Shown here in pieces: positions 15,952 to 24,539 of a DNA stretch of 64,000 bases (positions within the stretch are counted from its first letter, which is position 1; every line of letters begins with the position of its first letter). The notes under the pieces are model-generated. The model did no database searches and was not told the origin of the DNA. It worked only from the letters and a program-made list of their open reading frames with translations. Made by a program: the position numbers and the translations under genes. The stretch comes from Parapedobacter flavus (lineage in GTDB: Bacteria > Bacteroidota > Bacteroidia > Sphingobacteriales > Sphingobacteriaceae): positions 186,001 to 250,000 of the forward strand of contig NZ_JAYKZZ010000001.1 of assembly GCF_035818675.1 (NCBI RefSeq), given 5' to 3'.

Positions 15952-16869
15952 ATGATGAAAAGACGTTTTATATTATTTATACCGGCCGTTTGTTTTGCAT
16001 TAATCGGCTATGGTCAGCAGTTGAAGATAGCGTCATACAACGTGCGCAACCAAAACAGCAATGACGCGAAGCAGGGTAACGGCTGGGAACAGCGTTTACC
16101 CGCTATCTGTAACTTGGTGCAGTACCATAATTTTGATATCTGGGGTGCCCAGGAGGTACTGCATGGCCAATTGGAAGACCTGCTGGGTTGTTTGTCCGAC
16201 TATACCTATGTAGGTGTCGGCCGCGACGACGGCAAAACCAAGGGCGAATACGCACCGATTTTCTGGAAGAAGGATAAATTTGAGCTGCTGGAGTCGGGGC
16301 ATTTTTGGTTGTCAGAAGAGACCACCTACCCCAACAAGGGATGGGATGCCGCACTTCCGCGGATATGCACCTGGGGGCATTTCAAAGAGAAGGAGACGGG
16401 TACGGTTTTTTGGTTTTTCAACCTGCACATGGATCACCGGGGTGTAGTGGCCCGGGAGAAGAGTGCCGCCTTGGTACTGGAGAAAATACGGGCCATGGCC
16501 TCATCGGATCCGGTCGTGCTAACCGGTGATTTCAATGTCGATCAAACCCATGCGAACTACGCCGTGATCCACGATTCGGGCCTATTGGTCGATGCGTACG
16601 AAGTTGCGGCCTTACGGTACGCACCAACGGGTACATTCAACAACTTCGACATCAACCTCAAAACCAACAGCCGGATCGACCATATCTTTTTAAGTCCGAC
16701 GATTCAGGTTGAGCGCTACGGGTTGCTCACCGATTTTTATTTTTCCACTACCGAGGTGCCCGCAGATTCCGTCAAATCGGCCAACTTTCCCGATGAGGTT
16801 TCACTGATTAAGCACCGGGCGCGGCTTCCTTCCGATCACAACCCGGTGGTCGTAACCGTAAATTTTTAA
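15952..16869 (+). CDS. Secreted endonuclease/exonuclease/phosphatase (EEP) family protein
   Basis: This 305-residue protein has a signal peptide ending at GYGQ (~residue 22) and the full EEP metallophosphoesterase core: SYNVRNQN, a metal-binding Glu in WGAQEVL, GDFNVD with the catalytic Asp/Asn pair, SRIDHIFLS and the C-terminal SDHNPVV. Family members cleave phosphodiester or phosphomonoester bonds in nucleic acids, lipids or sugar phosphates. It is exported and lies 30 bases before a GH92 alpha-mannosidase, so it may remove phosphate from phosphomannan or from glycan side chains rather than act on DNA. The fold is certain; the substrate is inferred from context. Confidence 0.85.
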   Translation: MMKRRFILFIPAVCFALIGYGQQLKIASYNVRNQNSNDAKQGNGWEQRLPAICNLVQYHNFDIWGAQEVLHGQLEDLLGCLSDYTYVGVGRDDGKTKGEYAPIFWKKDKFELLESGHFWLSEETTYPNKGWDAALPRICTWGHFKEKETGTVFWFFNLHMDHRGVVAREKSAALVLEKIRAMASSDPVVLTGDFNVDQTHANYAVIHDSGLLVDAYEVAALRYAPTGTFNNFDINLKTNSRIDHIFLSPTIQVERYGLLTDFYFSTTEVPADSVKSANFPDEVSLIKHRARLPSDHNPVVVTVNF

Positions 16870-16899
16870 TTATCCATTACGCAAAATAACATTCAACTG

Positions 16900-19179
16900 A
16901 TGACATACTTGAAAAAATTAGCCGGCTTATTTTTGTTTTTTGCCCCGATAGCGGTGCTCGCCCAGGAACCCGTAGATTACGTCAACCCACTCATGGGTAC
17001 GATGTCTAAATACGAGCTCTCCACGGGGAATACCTATCCCGTTATTGCCATGCCCTGGGGCATGAATTTCTGGTCGCCACAGACCGGCAAAATGGGCAAC
17101 GGCTGGTTATACACGTATACCGCCGATAAAATCCGCGGATTCAAGCAAACACACCAACCTAGCCCGTGGATGAATGATTACGGACAATTCGCCATCATGC
17201 CCATCACCGGCTCCCCTACATTCGATCAAGATGAGCGCGCGAGCTGGTTTTCGCATAAAGCTGAAATTGCAAAACCTTACTATTACAAAGTGTACCTAGC
17301 CGACCACGATGTGACGACAGAAATCGCGCCAACCGAGCGGGCTGCCATGTTCCGGTTTACGTTTCCCGAGACGGAGGATGCATATGTGGTCATCGATGCA
17401 TTCGACAAGGGATCGTACGTAAAGGTCATCCCCTCGGAGAACAAGATCATCGGATATACCACGCGCAACAGTGGCGGCGTGCCGGAAAACTTCAAGAATT
17501 ATTTTGTGATCCATTTCGATAAGCCGTTTACCTACCAGGCAACCGTGGCCGATAGCATCATCCGTGAGGATGAACTGGAAGCGGAAGAAAATCATGCCGG
17601 TGCCCTTGTGGGCTTTCGGACCGAGCGCGGTGAACAGGTCCATGCTCGCGTTGCCTCCTCGTTTATCAGCATTGAGCAGGCCGAGCGCAACCTGAAGGAA
17701 CTTGGAAGCGACTCCTTCGACCACGTGGCCGAAAAGGGGAGAACTGCTTGGAATGACGTACTTGGCCGCATCGAGGTGGAAGACGACAACATCGATAACC
17801 TGCGTACCTTCTATTCTTGCCTTTACCGTTCGGTACTCTTCCCCCGCGCTTTCTATGAAATCGACGGCGACGGCCAAATCGTCCATTACAGCCCCTACGA
17901 CGGTGGCATTCATCCCGGGTATATGTTTACGGATACCGGCTTTTGGGATACCTTCCGGAGCTTGTTTCCATTGTTGAACCTCGCTTACCCTTCCATGAGC
18001 ATCAAGATGCAGGAAGGGCTTATCAATGCGTACAAACAGAGCGGGTACCTTCCCGAATGGGCCAGTCCGGGGCACCGGAACATCATGATCGGCAACAATT
18101 CGGCTTCCGTTGTCGCCGATGCGTACATCAAGGGCCTTCGGGGCTATGACATCGAACTGCTCTGGGAAGCCCTGAAACATGGCGCCAATAATCACCTGGA
18201 AGGTACGGCGTCCGGTCGGGTGGGTTACCAATACTATAACGACATCGGTTATGTGCCCGACAATGTAGACATCAGGCACAGCACGGCGCGTACGCTCGAA
18301 TATGCCTATAACGACTGGACCATCTATACACTGGGCAAGGCATTGGGGAAGCCGGAGAGCGAAATTGGTATCTATGCACAACGCGCGATGAACTACAAGA
18401 ACGTCTACCATCCCAGCCGTCGGCTCATGGCCGGTCGCGATGACCGCGGCATGTTCGACCCCGATTTCAATCCCAGCGATTGGAGCTGGCCGTTTTGCGA
18501 GGGGAACAGCTGGCATTGGAGCTTTTGTGTATTCCATGATCCACAAGGGCTGATTAATATGATGGGGGGAGACAACATGTTCAATACGATGATGGATTCC
18601 GTGTTCATTGTGCCGAGCAACGACGGGATGCAAAGCCGGCGGATGATCCACGAAATGCGCGAAATGCAGGTCATGAACATGGGGCAGTATGCCCACGGCA
18701 ACCAGCCCATCCAGCACATGACCTATCTGTACAACTACTCCAAGCAGCCTTGGAAAGCACAGTACCGGGTGCGGGAAATTATGGATAAGCTCTATTCGCC
18801 TGCCGCCGATGGGTACTGTGGCGATGAAGACAACGGCCAGACATCCGCATGGTATGTGTTTTCTGCGTTGGGCTTCTACCCGGTATGCCCCGGGTCGGAT
18901 GAATATGTAATCGGTTCGCCGCTTTTCCGAAAGGTGTCATTGCACTTGGAAAACGGAAATACGGTTACGATCTCGGCAGCCAACAACCGGCCGCAAAACC
19001 GCTATATCGAATCGTTGACGGTAGATGGTAAGTCGTATGAAAAAAACTACGTAACGCATGAAACACTGACCGGTGGCGCTGAACTGATCTTCACGATGGA
19101 CAACCAGCCCAACAAGTTGCGGGGAACGGCCGTGGAAGACACTCCCTATTCGTTTTCAAACGGGCAACACGGACCATAA
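16900..19179 (+). CDS. GH92 alpha-mannosidase
   Basis: This 759-residue enzyme is full length for GH92 and has a signal peptide ending at VLAQ. The N-terminal beta-sandwich domain starts VDYVNPLMGT. The (alpha/alpha)6 catalytic domain has the conserved blocks: TDTGFWDTFRSLFPL, the general acid Glu534 in CEGNSWHWSF, and the paired general bases Asp642 and Asp644 in GDEDNGQTSAW, followed by SALGFYPVCPG and YVIGSPLF. GH92 enzymes are Ca-dependent inverting exo-mannosidases trimming alpha-1,2, -1,3 or -1,6 linkages. Linkage cannot be read here. The substrate-contact segment GFKQTHQPSPWMNDYG differs from the commonest SHTHLSG form, which may mark a different subgroup. It follows the EEP gene by 30 bases and ends 17 bases from a convergent response regulator. 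Confidence 0.95.
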   Translation: MTYLKKLAGLFLFFAPIAVLAQEPVDYVNPLMGTMSKYELSTGNTYPVIAMPWGMNFWSPQTGKMGNGWLYTYTADKIRGFKQTHQPSPWMNDYGQFAIMPITGSPTFDQDERASWFSHKAEIAKPYYYKVYLADHDVTTEIAPTERAAMFRFTFPETEDAYVVIDAFDKGSYVKVIPSENKIIGYTTRNSGGVPENFKNYFVIHFDKPFTYQATVADSIIREDELEAEENHAGALVGFRTERGEQVHARVASSFISIEQAERNLKELGSDSFDHVAEKGRTAWNDVLGRIEVEDDNIDNLRTFYSCLYRSVLFPRAFYEIDGDGQIVHYSPYDGGIHPGYMFTDTGFWDTFRSLFPLLNLAYPSMSIKMQEGLINAYKQSGYLPEWASPGHRNIMIGNNSASVVADAYIKGLRGYDIELLWEALKHGANNHLEGTASGRVGYQYYNDIGYVPDNVDIRHSTARTLEYAYNDWTIYTLGKALGKPESEIGIYAQRAMNYKNVYHPSRRLMAGRDDRGMFDPDFNPSDWSWPFCEGNSWHWSFCVFHDPQGLINMMGGDNMFNTMMDSVFIVPSNDGMQSRRMIHEMREMQVMNMGQYAHGNQPIQHMTYLYNYSKQPWKAQYRVREIMDKLYSPAADGYCGDEDNGQTSAWYVFSALGFYPVCPGSDEYVIGSPLFRKVSLHLENGNTVTISAANNRPQNRYIESLTVDGKSYEKNYVTHETLTGGAELIFTMDNQPNKLRGTAVEDTPYSFSNGQHGP

Positions 19180-19196
19180 ATATAGCGTATGCCGTT

Positions 19197-19982
19197 TCAC
19201 TGCTTATGTTTGGCTATGTATTCGCTGGGCGACATACCGAATTGCTTTTGGAAGTTCCGCCCAAAATGGGTCTGTGAGCTGTAACCCACCCGATCGGATA
19301 CTTCGTAGATTTTGTGCCGCCCTTCGCTGAGCAATTCAGCCGCTTTCTTTAGGCGGGCTACGTTGATAAGGTCGTTGGGTGTTAAATCGGATATCGCTTT
19401 GATTTTGCGGTATAATGTCGGCCGGCTGATATGCATCTTTTCGGCGAGGTGCTCCACATCGAAGCCTACGTCGCCCATGTGCTCATGGATCAACGTGTCC
19501 AGTTCTTCCAAAAACAGCGTGTCAGCCTTCGTATGTGCCATGGAGATGATGTGTGCCAAGGGTGAGCTCGCGAAATAGGTGCGGATTTTATTGCGGTTGG
19601 CAAGTAAGCTACCGATTTGAGCTTGGAGGTGTTCGGGCGAAAATGGCTTTTCGATATAGGCATCAGCGCCATATTCCAATCCTTCGATTTTAGATTGCAG
19701 CGTATTCTTGGCGGTTAATAAGATGATGGGAATATGGCTATGTGTTACGTCGGATTTGATGCGCAGGCACAATTCATAGCCATCCATTTCGGGCATCATC
19801 ACGTCGCTGACAACCAGCTGAACCGGGTGTGCCTCGAGCACTTCCAATGCCTGTTTCCCATGCGCTGCTTGCAGTACCTCATAATCGGCACTGAGGTCGT
19901 CCACGATGAAATCGAGGATTTCTACATGGTCATCCACCACCAAGATGGCTGGTTTGTCAGTGGTTGTCGATTTTGATTCCAT
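19197..19982 (-). CDS. Response regulator with AraC-type DNA-binding domain (second half of a split HTCS)
   Basis: The 261-residue protein has a receiver domain (residues ~12-125; phospho-acceptor Asp60 in VVSDVMMPEMDG, acidic pocket VVDDH, Lys112 in YIEKPF). A linker leads to an AraC-type double helix-turn-helix (~160-258, with LAEKMHISRPTLYRKIKAI and VGYSSQTHFGRNFQKQFGMSPSEY). These are exactly the domains found at the C terminus of hybrid two-component systems. Its ATG overlaps the end of the sensor kinase gene by 26 bases in another frame, so the pair is presumably translationally coupled. It would activate a nearby glycan operon. The GH92 operon it converges with is the nearest candidate. 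Confidence 0.92.
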   Translation of the reverse strand: MESKSTTTDKPAILVVDDHVEILDFIVDDLSADYEVLQAAHGKQALEVLEAHPVQLVVSDVMMPEMDGYELCLRIKSDVTHSHIPIILLTAKNTLQSKIEGLEYGADAYIEKPFSPEHLQAQIGSLLANRNKIRTYFASSPLAHIISMAHTKADTLFLEELDTLIHEHMGDVGFDVEHLAEKMHISRPTLYRKIKAISDLTPNDLINVARLKKAAELLSEGRHKIYEVSDRVGYSSQTHFGRNFQKQFGMSPSEYIAKHKQ

Positions 19983-22900
19983 TTCGTTGTTTCTTAAGGG
20001 GTTGTTGCTTAAGGGGTAGTGTCAGTACAAATACATTCATTCCGTTTTCGGGATTCGCTAAATGCAGCGTGCCATTATGCAGCTGTGCCAGTGAGCGGGC
20101 CAGCGCCAATCCCAGGCCGGATCCGTGTTGGTTGTCGGTCATCTTCAACCGTACGAAAGTCTCGAAAATCTTTTCCCGCATCGACAAGGGGATGAGGTAG
20201 CCGTCGTTTTTAACAAGGATGGCCACAGCATCCGTCGATTCGGACTGCATGATGATTTCAATGGAGCGCTCCGCGTACTTTAGCGCATTGGTAAGTAGGT
20301 TGCCGATAATCTGCGTAAATGCTTCTTTGTCTACCGCCGCAACGCACGTGGCGGGCGGGGGTACAAAGGTAAGCTTGATGCCTTTCTGCGAGGCCACGAG
20401 TTTAAAAGCCGTATAATTTTCTTTCACGAGCTTGGTCACGTCCATCTCGGTGAAATTCAACCGGTATCCGTTTACCTCGGTTTTCCTGAAATCGAGCAGT
20501 CGGTCAGTCAGCTCCAGCAGTCGTTCGGTATTCCGCTCCATGGTCTGCAGGTGCTTACGCACGGTGGGTAGTTCTTCCGCCTTCTTCATCACTTTCTCCA
20601 AGGGTGCCTTGATGAGGGTGAGTGGGGTGCGTATTTCGTGCGTCACGTTCGTGAAGAAATCGATCTTGGCGCGGTATAGCTCTTCTTCTTTCCGGTGCCG
20701 TAGCTGTTCGAGTTTGCGTTTGTTCTTTTCCCGTATCCGGCGGTGGTAACTTCTTATGGCATACCAAACACCGGCAATAACGAGTAAGGCATAACCTAAA
20801 AAAGCCGGGATGCTGGCCCAGAAAGGCGGTAAAATCGTAATGCGGAGTGTCGTTTCCTTGCCCTTGAGATCGCCGTTGCTGTCGACCACATTTACCCGGA
20901 ATACGTAGTCGCCCGGGGGGAGCTTGGTGAAATACGCTTTGCGATTGGTCTGGATGTGGGTCCACTCCTTATCCAACCCCTCCATTTTGTAAGCATATTC
21001 GGTCATGTCTGGCGAGACATAGCTCAATGCTGCGAAATCGATACTAAAGGACGACTGGTTATGGTTAAGCTCCAGGTGGTCGATAAAGGTAATCGACTGT
21101 GTGAGCGGCGACCCCTTGCTGTTGATTTCCAATTCACGGTCATATACTTGCAACCCGGTGATGTAGACCGGTGGTTGGAAGGTGTTCTCGAGATAATCGG
21201 TAGGGTTGAACCGGATGAGCCCTTTTACACTGCCGAAATACAGGGTGCCGTCCGGCCCTTTGTAGGCCGAGTTGTAGTTAAACTGGTCGCCCAGTAATCC
21301 ATTGGCTTTCGTAAAGACTTTGATGTCACCAGTTGCCGGCGCAAACCGCACGAGTCCCTTGGAGGTGGTTACCCAAAGCTTACCTTCACCGTCTTCCAAT
21401 AGCGCGAGGATAAGGTTACTTGGAAACCCTTGGGTGGTACCATACCGCTGGAAATCATTCCGCTGGCTATTGAACTTACACAAGCCCCCCTCGGTAGCCA
21501 CCCAAATATGGCCGTTGCTATCTTCGAAGATACGGTTTACCCGGTTGCTGCCGATGCTGCCGGGGAGGTGTGCATCATGGGAAAACGAGCCGTTTTCCCC
21601 CGACCGGGGATTCGCATAATACAAGCCATCACGCCAGGTACCGGCCCATATCGTTCCCTGGCTGTCTTCAAAAAGCGTGGTATAAAAAATAAAGTCTGGA
21701 AAGCCGGGGACCAGTTGGAAGCGCTTTGTCGCAGGGAGATATTCATAAAGCCCGCGTCCCGTTGCCAGCAAGATCCGCCCGTTCCGGGTGCGGCGAATGT
21801 TGAAGATAAAATTATTGTGTAACGTGCCATCCTTGTTCTCTGCATTGTAATGGCGGATAACCTTGCCGGTGCGGACGTTGAACAAGTCGAGACCATGTTC
21901 GAAGGTGCCTACCCATAGGGTGTCACCGGTAACGAGCAAGCCATGGATGTTGGAATAGGCGAGGCTGCCCGGTTCGTCGGTAGGCCCGTAATTTGTAATG
22001 CGGCCTGTACTGAGGTCCATCTTGTTCAGCCCCTCGTCTTCGGTGCCGATCCACAGGTTGCCGTAGCTATCCGGGCATAATTCTCGTACCGCGTTTCCCG
22101 ATATGGTGTTTCCGCTACCTAGTGGGAAGAATTTTTCGAAGAACGTGTTTGCACGTGCGTAATGATTAATACCGCCGAAGTAAGTGCCCGCCCAGATGCT
22201 GTTTTCCTTGTCCTTGCAGAGTGTGTAGACGGCATTGTCCGATAACGACCACGGGTTACCCCGTTCTTTTTTTAAATTGATATACGTGCCGTTGAGGTGA
22301 TTGTAGACGAAAATACCCGATTCCGTAGCCAGCCAATACTCATCGGGATGATACTCTACGATGTCCCGGATAAACATGTCCGTGCCATCGTCATCTCGCG
22401 TCAGCAGATCGGTATACGTACCTGTTTCGGTGTCGAATACTTTGACGCCTTGTTTGGATGTACCGACGAGCAGGTATCCTTTGTTGGTGCAAAATACCCG
22501 CTCAACCCATCGCGACACGACCGTGGGCGAGTGGTTGAAGAGGGAGTACGACCGCTGAAGGCCGCTGGTTGCCCCGTAATGCAGGATGTTGCCATTGATG
22601 GTCCCCACCCATGCGTCGCCCGTTTCGGTGAGGCCGACAGCGCTTACCGAAACGGTAGCGGGATCTGTCACAGATACCAGGCTATCGGCAGAGGAGTCAT
22701 AGCGAAATAATGTCAAGTTGTTGATAAACCACACGTTGCCCCGGTGGTCACCTTGTATGTCAAGTATCTCATTGGTAATGGATGGATGGAATATGGAAAA
22801 GGTTTCCGACTTCGGGTCGAATAGGTAAATACCCTGGTCGGTGCCCACCCATATGAAGCCCGAATCATCAACGTACAATGCCCTCACGAAATTGCTCCCC

Positions 22901-23139
22901 AGCCCGTTGGGATTATCCGGATCGCTGTGGAAGACCTTGAAAGAATAGCCATCGAATCGGTTAAGTCCATCTTTGGTGCCGAACCACATGAACCCCATGG
23001 CGTCCTGTGCGCTGCACAGCACCGCATTGTTCGATAGTCCGTTCTCTACTTGGTAATGGGTGAAATAAAACGGTTGGCCGTAAACGCAACCGAGGGATGC
23101 CCACACACCTATGAAATATGTCAACAAAAGCGATTTCAT
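19957..23139 (-). CDS. HTCS-type sensor histidine kinase (Reg_prop, Y_Y_Y, HisKA, HATPase)
   Basis: The 1060-residue sensor has a signal peptide, then about 14 Reg_prop propeller repeats (e.g. MWFGTKDGLNRFDGYSFKVF, IWVGTDQGIYLFD) to residue ~670. A Y_Y_Y domain follows (~690-760, with KLPPGDYVFRVNVVD), then one membrane helix (~775-795) and a HisKA domain with His834 in FFTNVTHEIRTPLTLIK. The HATPase domain has NLLTNALKYAE and HGSGLGLALARSLAQLH. Periplasmic propellers of this kind bind released oligosaccharides. Typical HTCS proteins continue into receiver and AraC domains; here those are on the overlapping gene at 19197-19982, and the two together (1321 residues) match usual HTCS length. It is divergent from the LacI/xylan PUL and convergent with the GH92 operon. 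Confidence 0.92.
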   Translation of the reverse strand: MKSLLLTYFIGVWASLGCVYGQPFYFTHYQVENGLSNNAVLCSAQDAMGFMWFGTKDGLNRFDGYSFKVFHSDPDNPNGLGSNFVRALYVDDSGFIWVGTDQGIYLFDPKSETFSIFHPSITNEILDIQGDHRGNVWFINNLTLFRYDSSADSLVSVTDPATVSVSAVGLTETGDAWVGTINGNILHYGATSGLQRSYSLFNHSPTVVSRWVERVFCTNKGYLLVGTSKQGVKVFDTETGTYTDLLTRDDDGTDMFIRDIVEYHPDEYWLATESGIFVYNHLNGTYINLKKERGNPWSLSDNAVYTLCKDKENSIWAGTYFGGINHYARANTFFEKFFPLGSGNTISGNAVRELCPDSYGNLWIGTEDEGLNKMDLSTGRITNYGPTDEPGSLAYSNIHGLLVTGDTLWVGTFEHGLDLFNVRTGKVIRHYNAENKDGTLHNNFIFNIRRTRNGRILLATGRGLYEYLPATKRFQLVPGFPDFIFYTTLFEDSQGTIWAGTWRDGLYYANPRSGENGSFSHDAHLPGSIGSNRVNRIFEDSNGHIWVATEGGLCKFNSQRNDFQRYGTTQGFPSNLILALLEDGEGKLWVTTSKGLVRFAPATGDIKVFTKANGLLGDQFNYNSAYKGPDGTLYFGSVKGLIRFNPTDYLENTFQPPVYITGLQVYDRELEINSKGSPLTQSITFIDHLELNHNQSSFSIDFAALSYVSPDMTEYAYKMEGLDKEWTHIQTNRKAYFTKLPPGDYVFRVNVVDSNGDLKGKETTLRITILPPFWASIPAFLGYALLVIAGVWYAIRSYHRRIREKNKRKLEQLRHRKEEELYRAKIDFFTNVTHEIRTPLTLIKAPLEKVMKKAEELPTVRKHLQTMERNTERLLELTDRLLDFRKTEVNGYRLNFTEMDVTKLVKENYTAFKLVASQKGIKLTFVPPPATCVAAVDKEAFTQIIGNLLTNALKYAERSIEIIMQSESTDAVAILVKNDGYLIPLSMREKIFETFVRLKMTDNQHGSGLGLALARSLAQLHNGTLHLANPENGMNVFVLTLPLKQQPLKKQRNGIKIDNH

Positions 23140-23486
23140 TCAACTCCCATGTTCTTTAGCCAAAGATAGTGGTAAAATTTGAGGATAGCGTAACGGTCTG
23201 GGTTTGGGTATCACTGGAGCGCGTATTGAAAGCTGACTCTTCGCTGTTTTATAAAAAAATGAGATAAATTGATGAATAATTGAGATAAAATGAGTTGTTT
23301 TGTATTGTTTATATTATCGTATTTTGTTGTTTTACCATTTAAAACCGTTGATTCAGCGATTAGAGACAGCTAAATAACATATATCGTTTCTTGACTGTAC
23401 CGATAACATGATAAAATATAAAGTATGTATGGGATCGATTGCATAAAGCATGACATCATTAAGATTGGCAACAGGGTATTCAAATA
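23140..23486 (+). other. Divergent promoter region between sensor kinase and LacI genes
   Basis: These 347 AT-rich bases contain no convincing gene; a 70-codon minus-strand frame that overlaps the LacI start has no support. The minus-strand side has a good -7 element at 23161-23168. On the plus side, TATTTTGT near 23318 is one base short of the TAnnTTTG spacing, and no clear LacI operator palindrome was found. Confidence 0.5.
23161..23168 (-). promoter_or_regulatory. Putative -7 promoter element of the sensor kinase gene (TATCTTTG)
   Basis: The minus-strand octamer TATCTTTG matches the Bacteroidota sigma-A -7 consensus TAnnTTTG exactly. It lies 22 bases upstream of the sensor kinase ATG at 23139, giving a leader of about 15-18 bases. 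A TTG at the usual 19-21-base spacing is not seen, so the -33 box is weak or absent. Confidence 0.4.
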
Positions 23487-24533
23487 ATGAGCAATAAGAC
23501 AGAAATAACGATGAATGACATCGCCGCTGCGCTGGGGCTATCACGGTCGACAGTAAGCAGGGCATTGCAAGACCATCCGCATATCAAAGCCGAAACAAAA
23601 ATACAGGTAGTAAATGAGGCAAAGCGACTGGGTTATCAATACAACGCGGTGGCTGCTGGCTTGCGTACTAGGAAATCCAATACCATAGGTCTCATCGTTC
23701 CGCGCATCGCCCGTCATTATCAGTCGGCCGTGATCACCGCCATACAAAACAGCCTTCACCAGCAACGGTATAACCTGATGATCTGCCAATCGAACGAGTC
23801 GCCTGAAATGGAGCGAGAGCTGGTGCATGCATTGTTTGCGTCGCGGGTTGGGGGTCTTATCGTTTCGGCTACGCTTTATACGACTGATTTTTCGCCATTT
23901 GATATTTTTGCGCAAAGTGGGCGACCGTTGGTTTTTTTTGATCGTACCCCCAAAAGCTACCCCGCACACAAGATCCAAGGGGATGATTACCAAGGCGGCT
24001 ACTTAGCTACCGACCACTTATTACAACAAGGATGCCGACGTATCGCACATATTGGTGGTGCAACAACGTGTACAATCTATCGGGAGCGCTATGAAGGATA
24101 TTGTGATGCTTTGGCTAAGTATGGGTTGACCCCCGATGAAGAAATTGTTTTTTTTCACGACCTCACCATAGAAAATGCGATTTCGACGTTTGATCATATC
24201 CTAACAAATGAAAAGGGGGTGGATGCTATCTTCGCCGGCAATGATACGATAGCCCTGACACTGGTCACCCACGCCCGAAAGAGAGGTTTGCAGCTGCCAG
24301 ACGATCTCAAAATCGTGGGTTATTCGAACGACCCGCTGACGGAAGTGGTGGTTCCGTCGGTTACATCGGTCGAGCAGCATCCGTATGAAGTTGGAAATCA
24401 AGCAGCCTCCTTAATGTTGGGGCTGATTAACGGCTACATTAAGCCAGGTAAGAATTACATGTCGGTGACGATTCCAGTAGAATTGGTGCAGCGTGCATCA
24501 AGTAAACGTGAACTGGATGAATTGATTATATAA
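23487..24533 (+). CDS. LacI family transcriptional regulator
   Basis: The 348-residue protein has a canonical N-terminal LacI helix-turn-helix (MNDIAAALGLSRSTVSRALQ at residues ~9-28) and hinge helix (AVAAGLRTRKSNTIGLIVP). A periplasmic-binding-protein-like sensor domain follows, with DRTPKSYPAHKIQGDDYQGG, GCRRIAHIGG, VDAIFAGNDTIAL and VVPSVTSVEQHPYEVG. Its stop is 6 bases before the GH67 gene, so it heads and probably controls the glucuronoxylan PUL. That is less common than HTCS or sigma/anti-sigma control of SusC/D loci. The inducer would be a sugar released by the pathway, such as a uronate or xylose derivative (inference). Confidence 0.93.
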   Translation: MSNKTEITMNDIAAALGLSRSTVSRALQDHPHIKAETKIQVVNEAKRLGYQYNAVAAGLRTRKSNTIGLIVPRIARHYQSAVITAIQNSLHQQRYNLMICQSNESPEMERELVHALFASRVGGLIVSATLYTTDFSPFDIFAQSGRPLVFFDRTPKSYPAHKIQGDDYQGGYLATDHLLQQGCRRIAHIGGATTCTIYRERYEGYCDALAKYGLTPDEEIVFFHDLTIENAISTFDHILTNEKGVDAIFAGNDTIALTLVTHARKRGLQLPDDLKIVGYSNDPLTEVVVPSVTSVEQHPYEVGNQAASLMLGLINGYIKPGKNYMSVTIPVELVQRASSKRELDELII

Positions 24534-24539
24534 CGCTAA

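Noticed and set aside
17296..18717. Long minus-strand frame (473 codons) opposite the GH92 gene
   Set aside because: It is a mirror of a highly biased coding sequence; it has no signal, domain or spacing to neighbours, and the plus-strand GH92 is certain.
20956..21822. Plus-strand frames opposite the HTCS sensor propeller
   Set aside because: Caused by repetitive Reg_prop coding on the other strand; no domain or start context.
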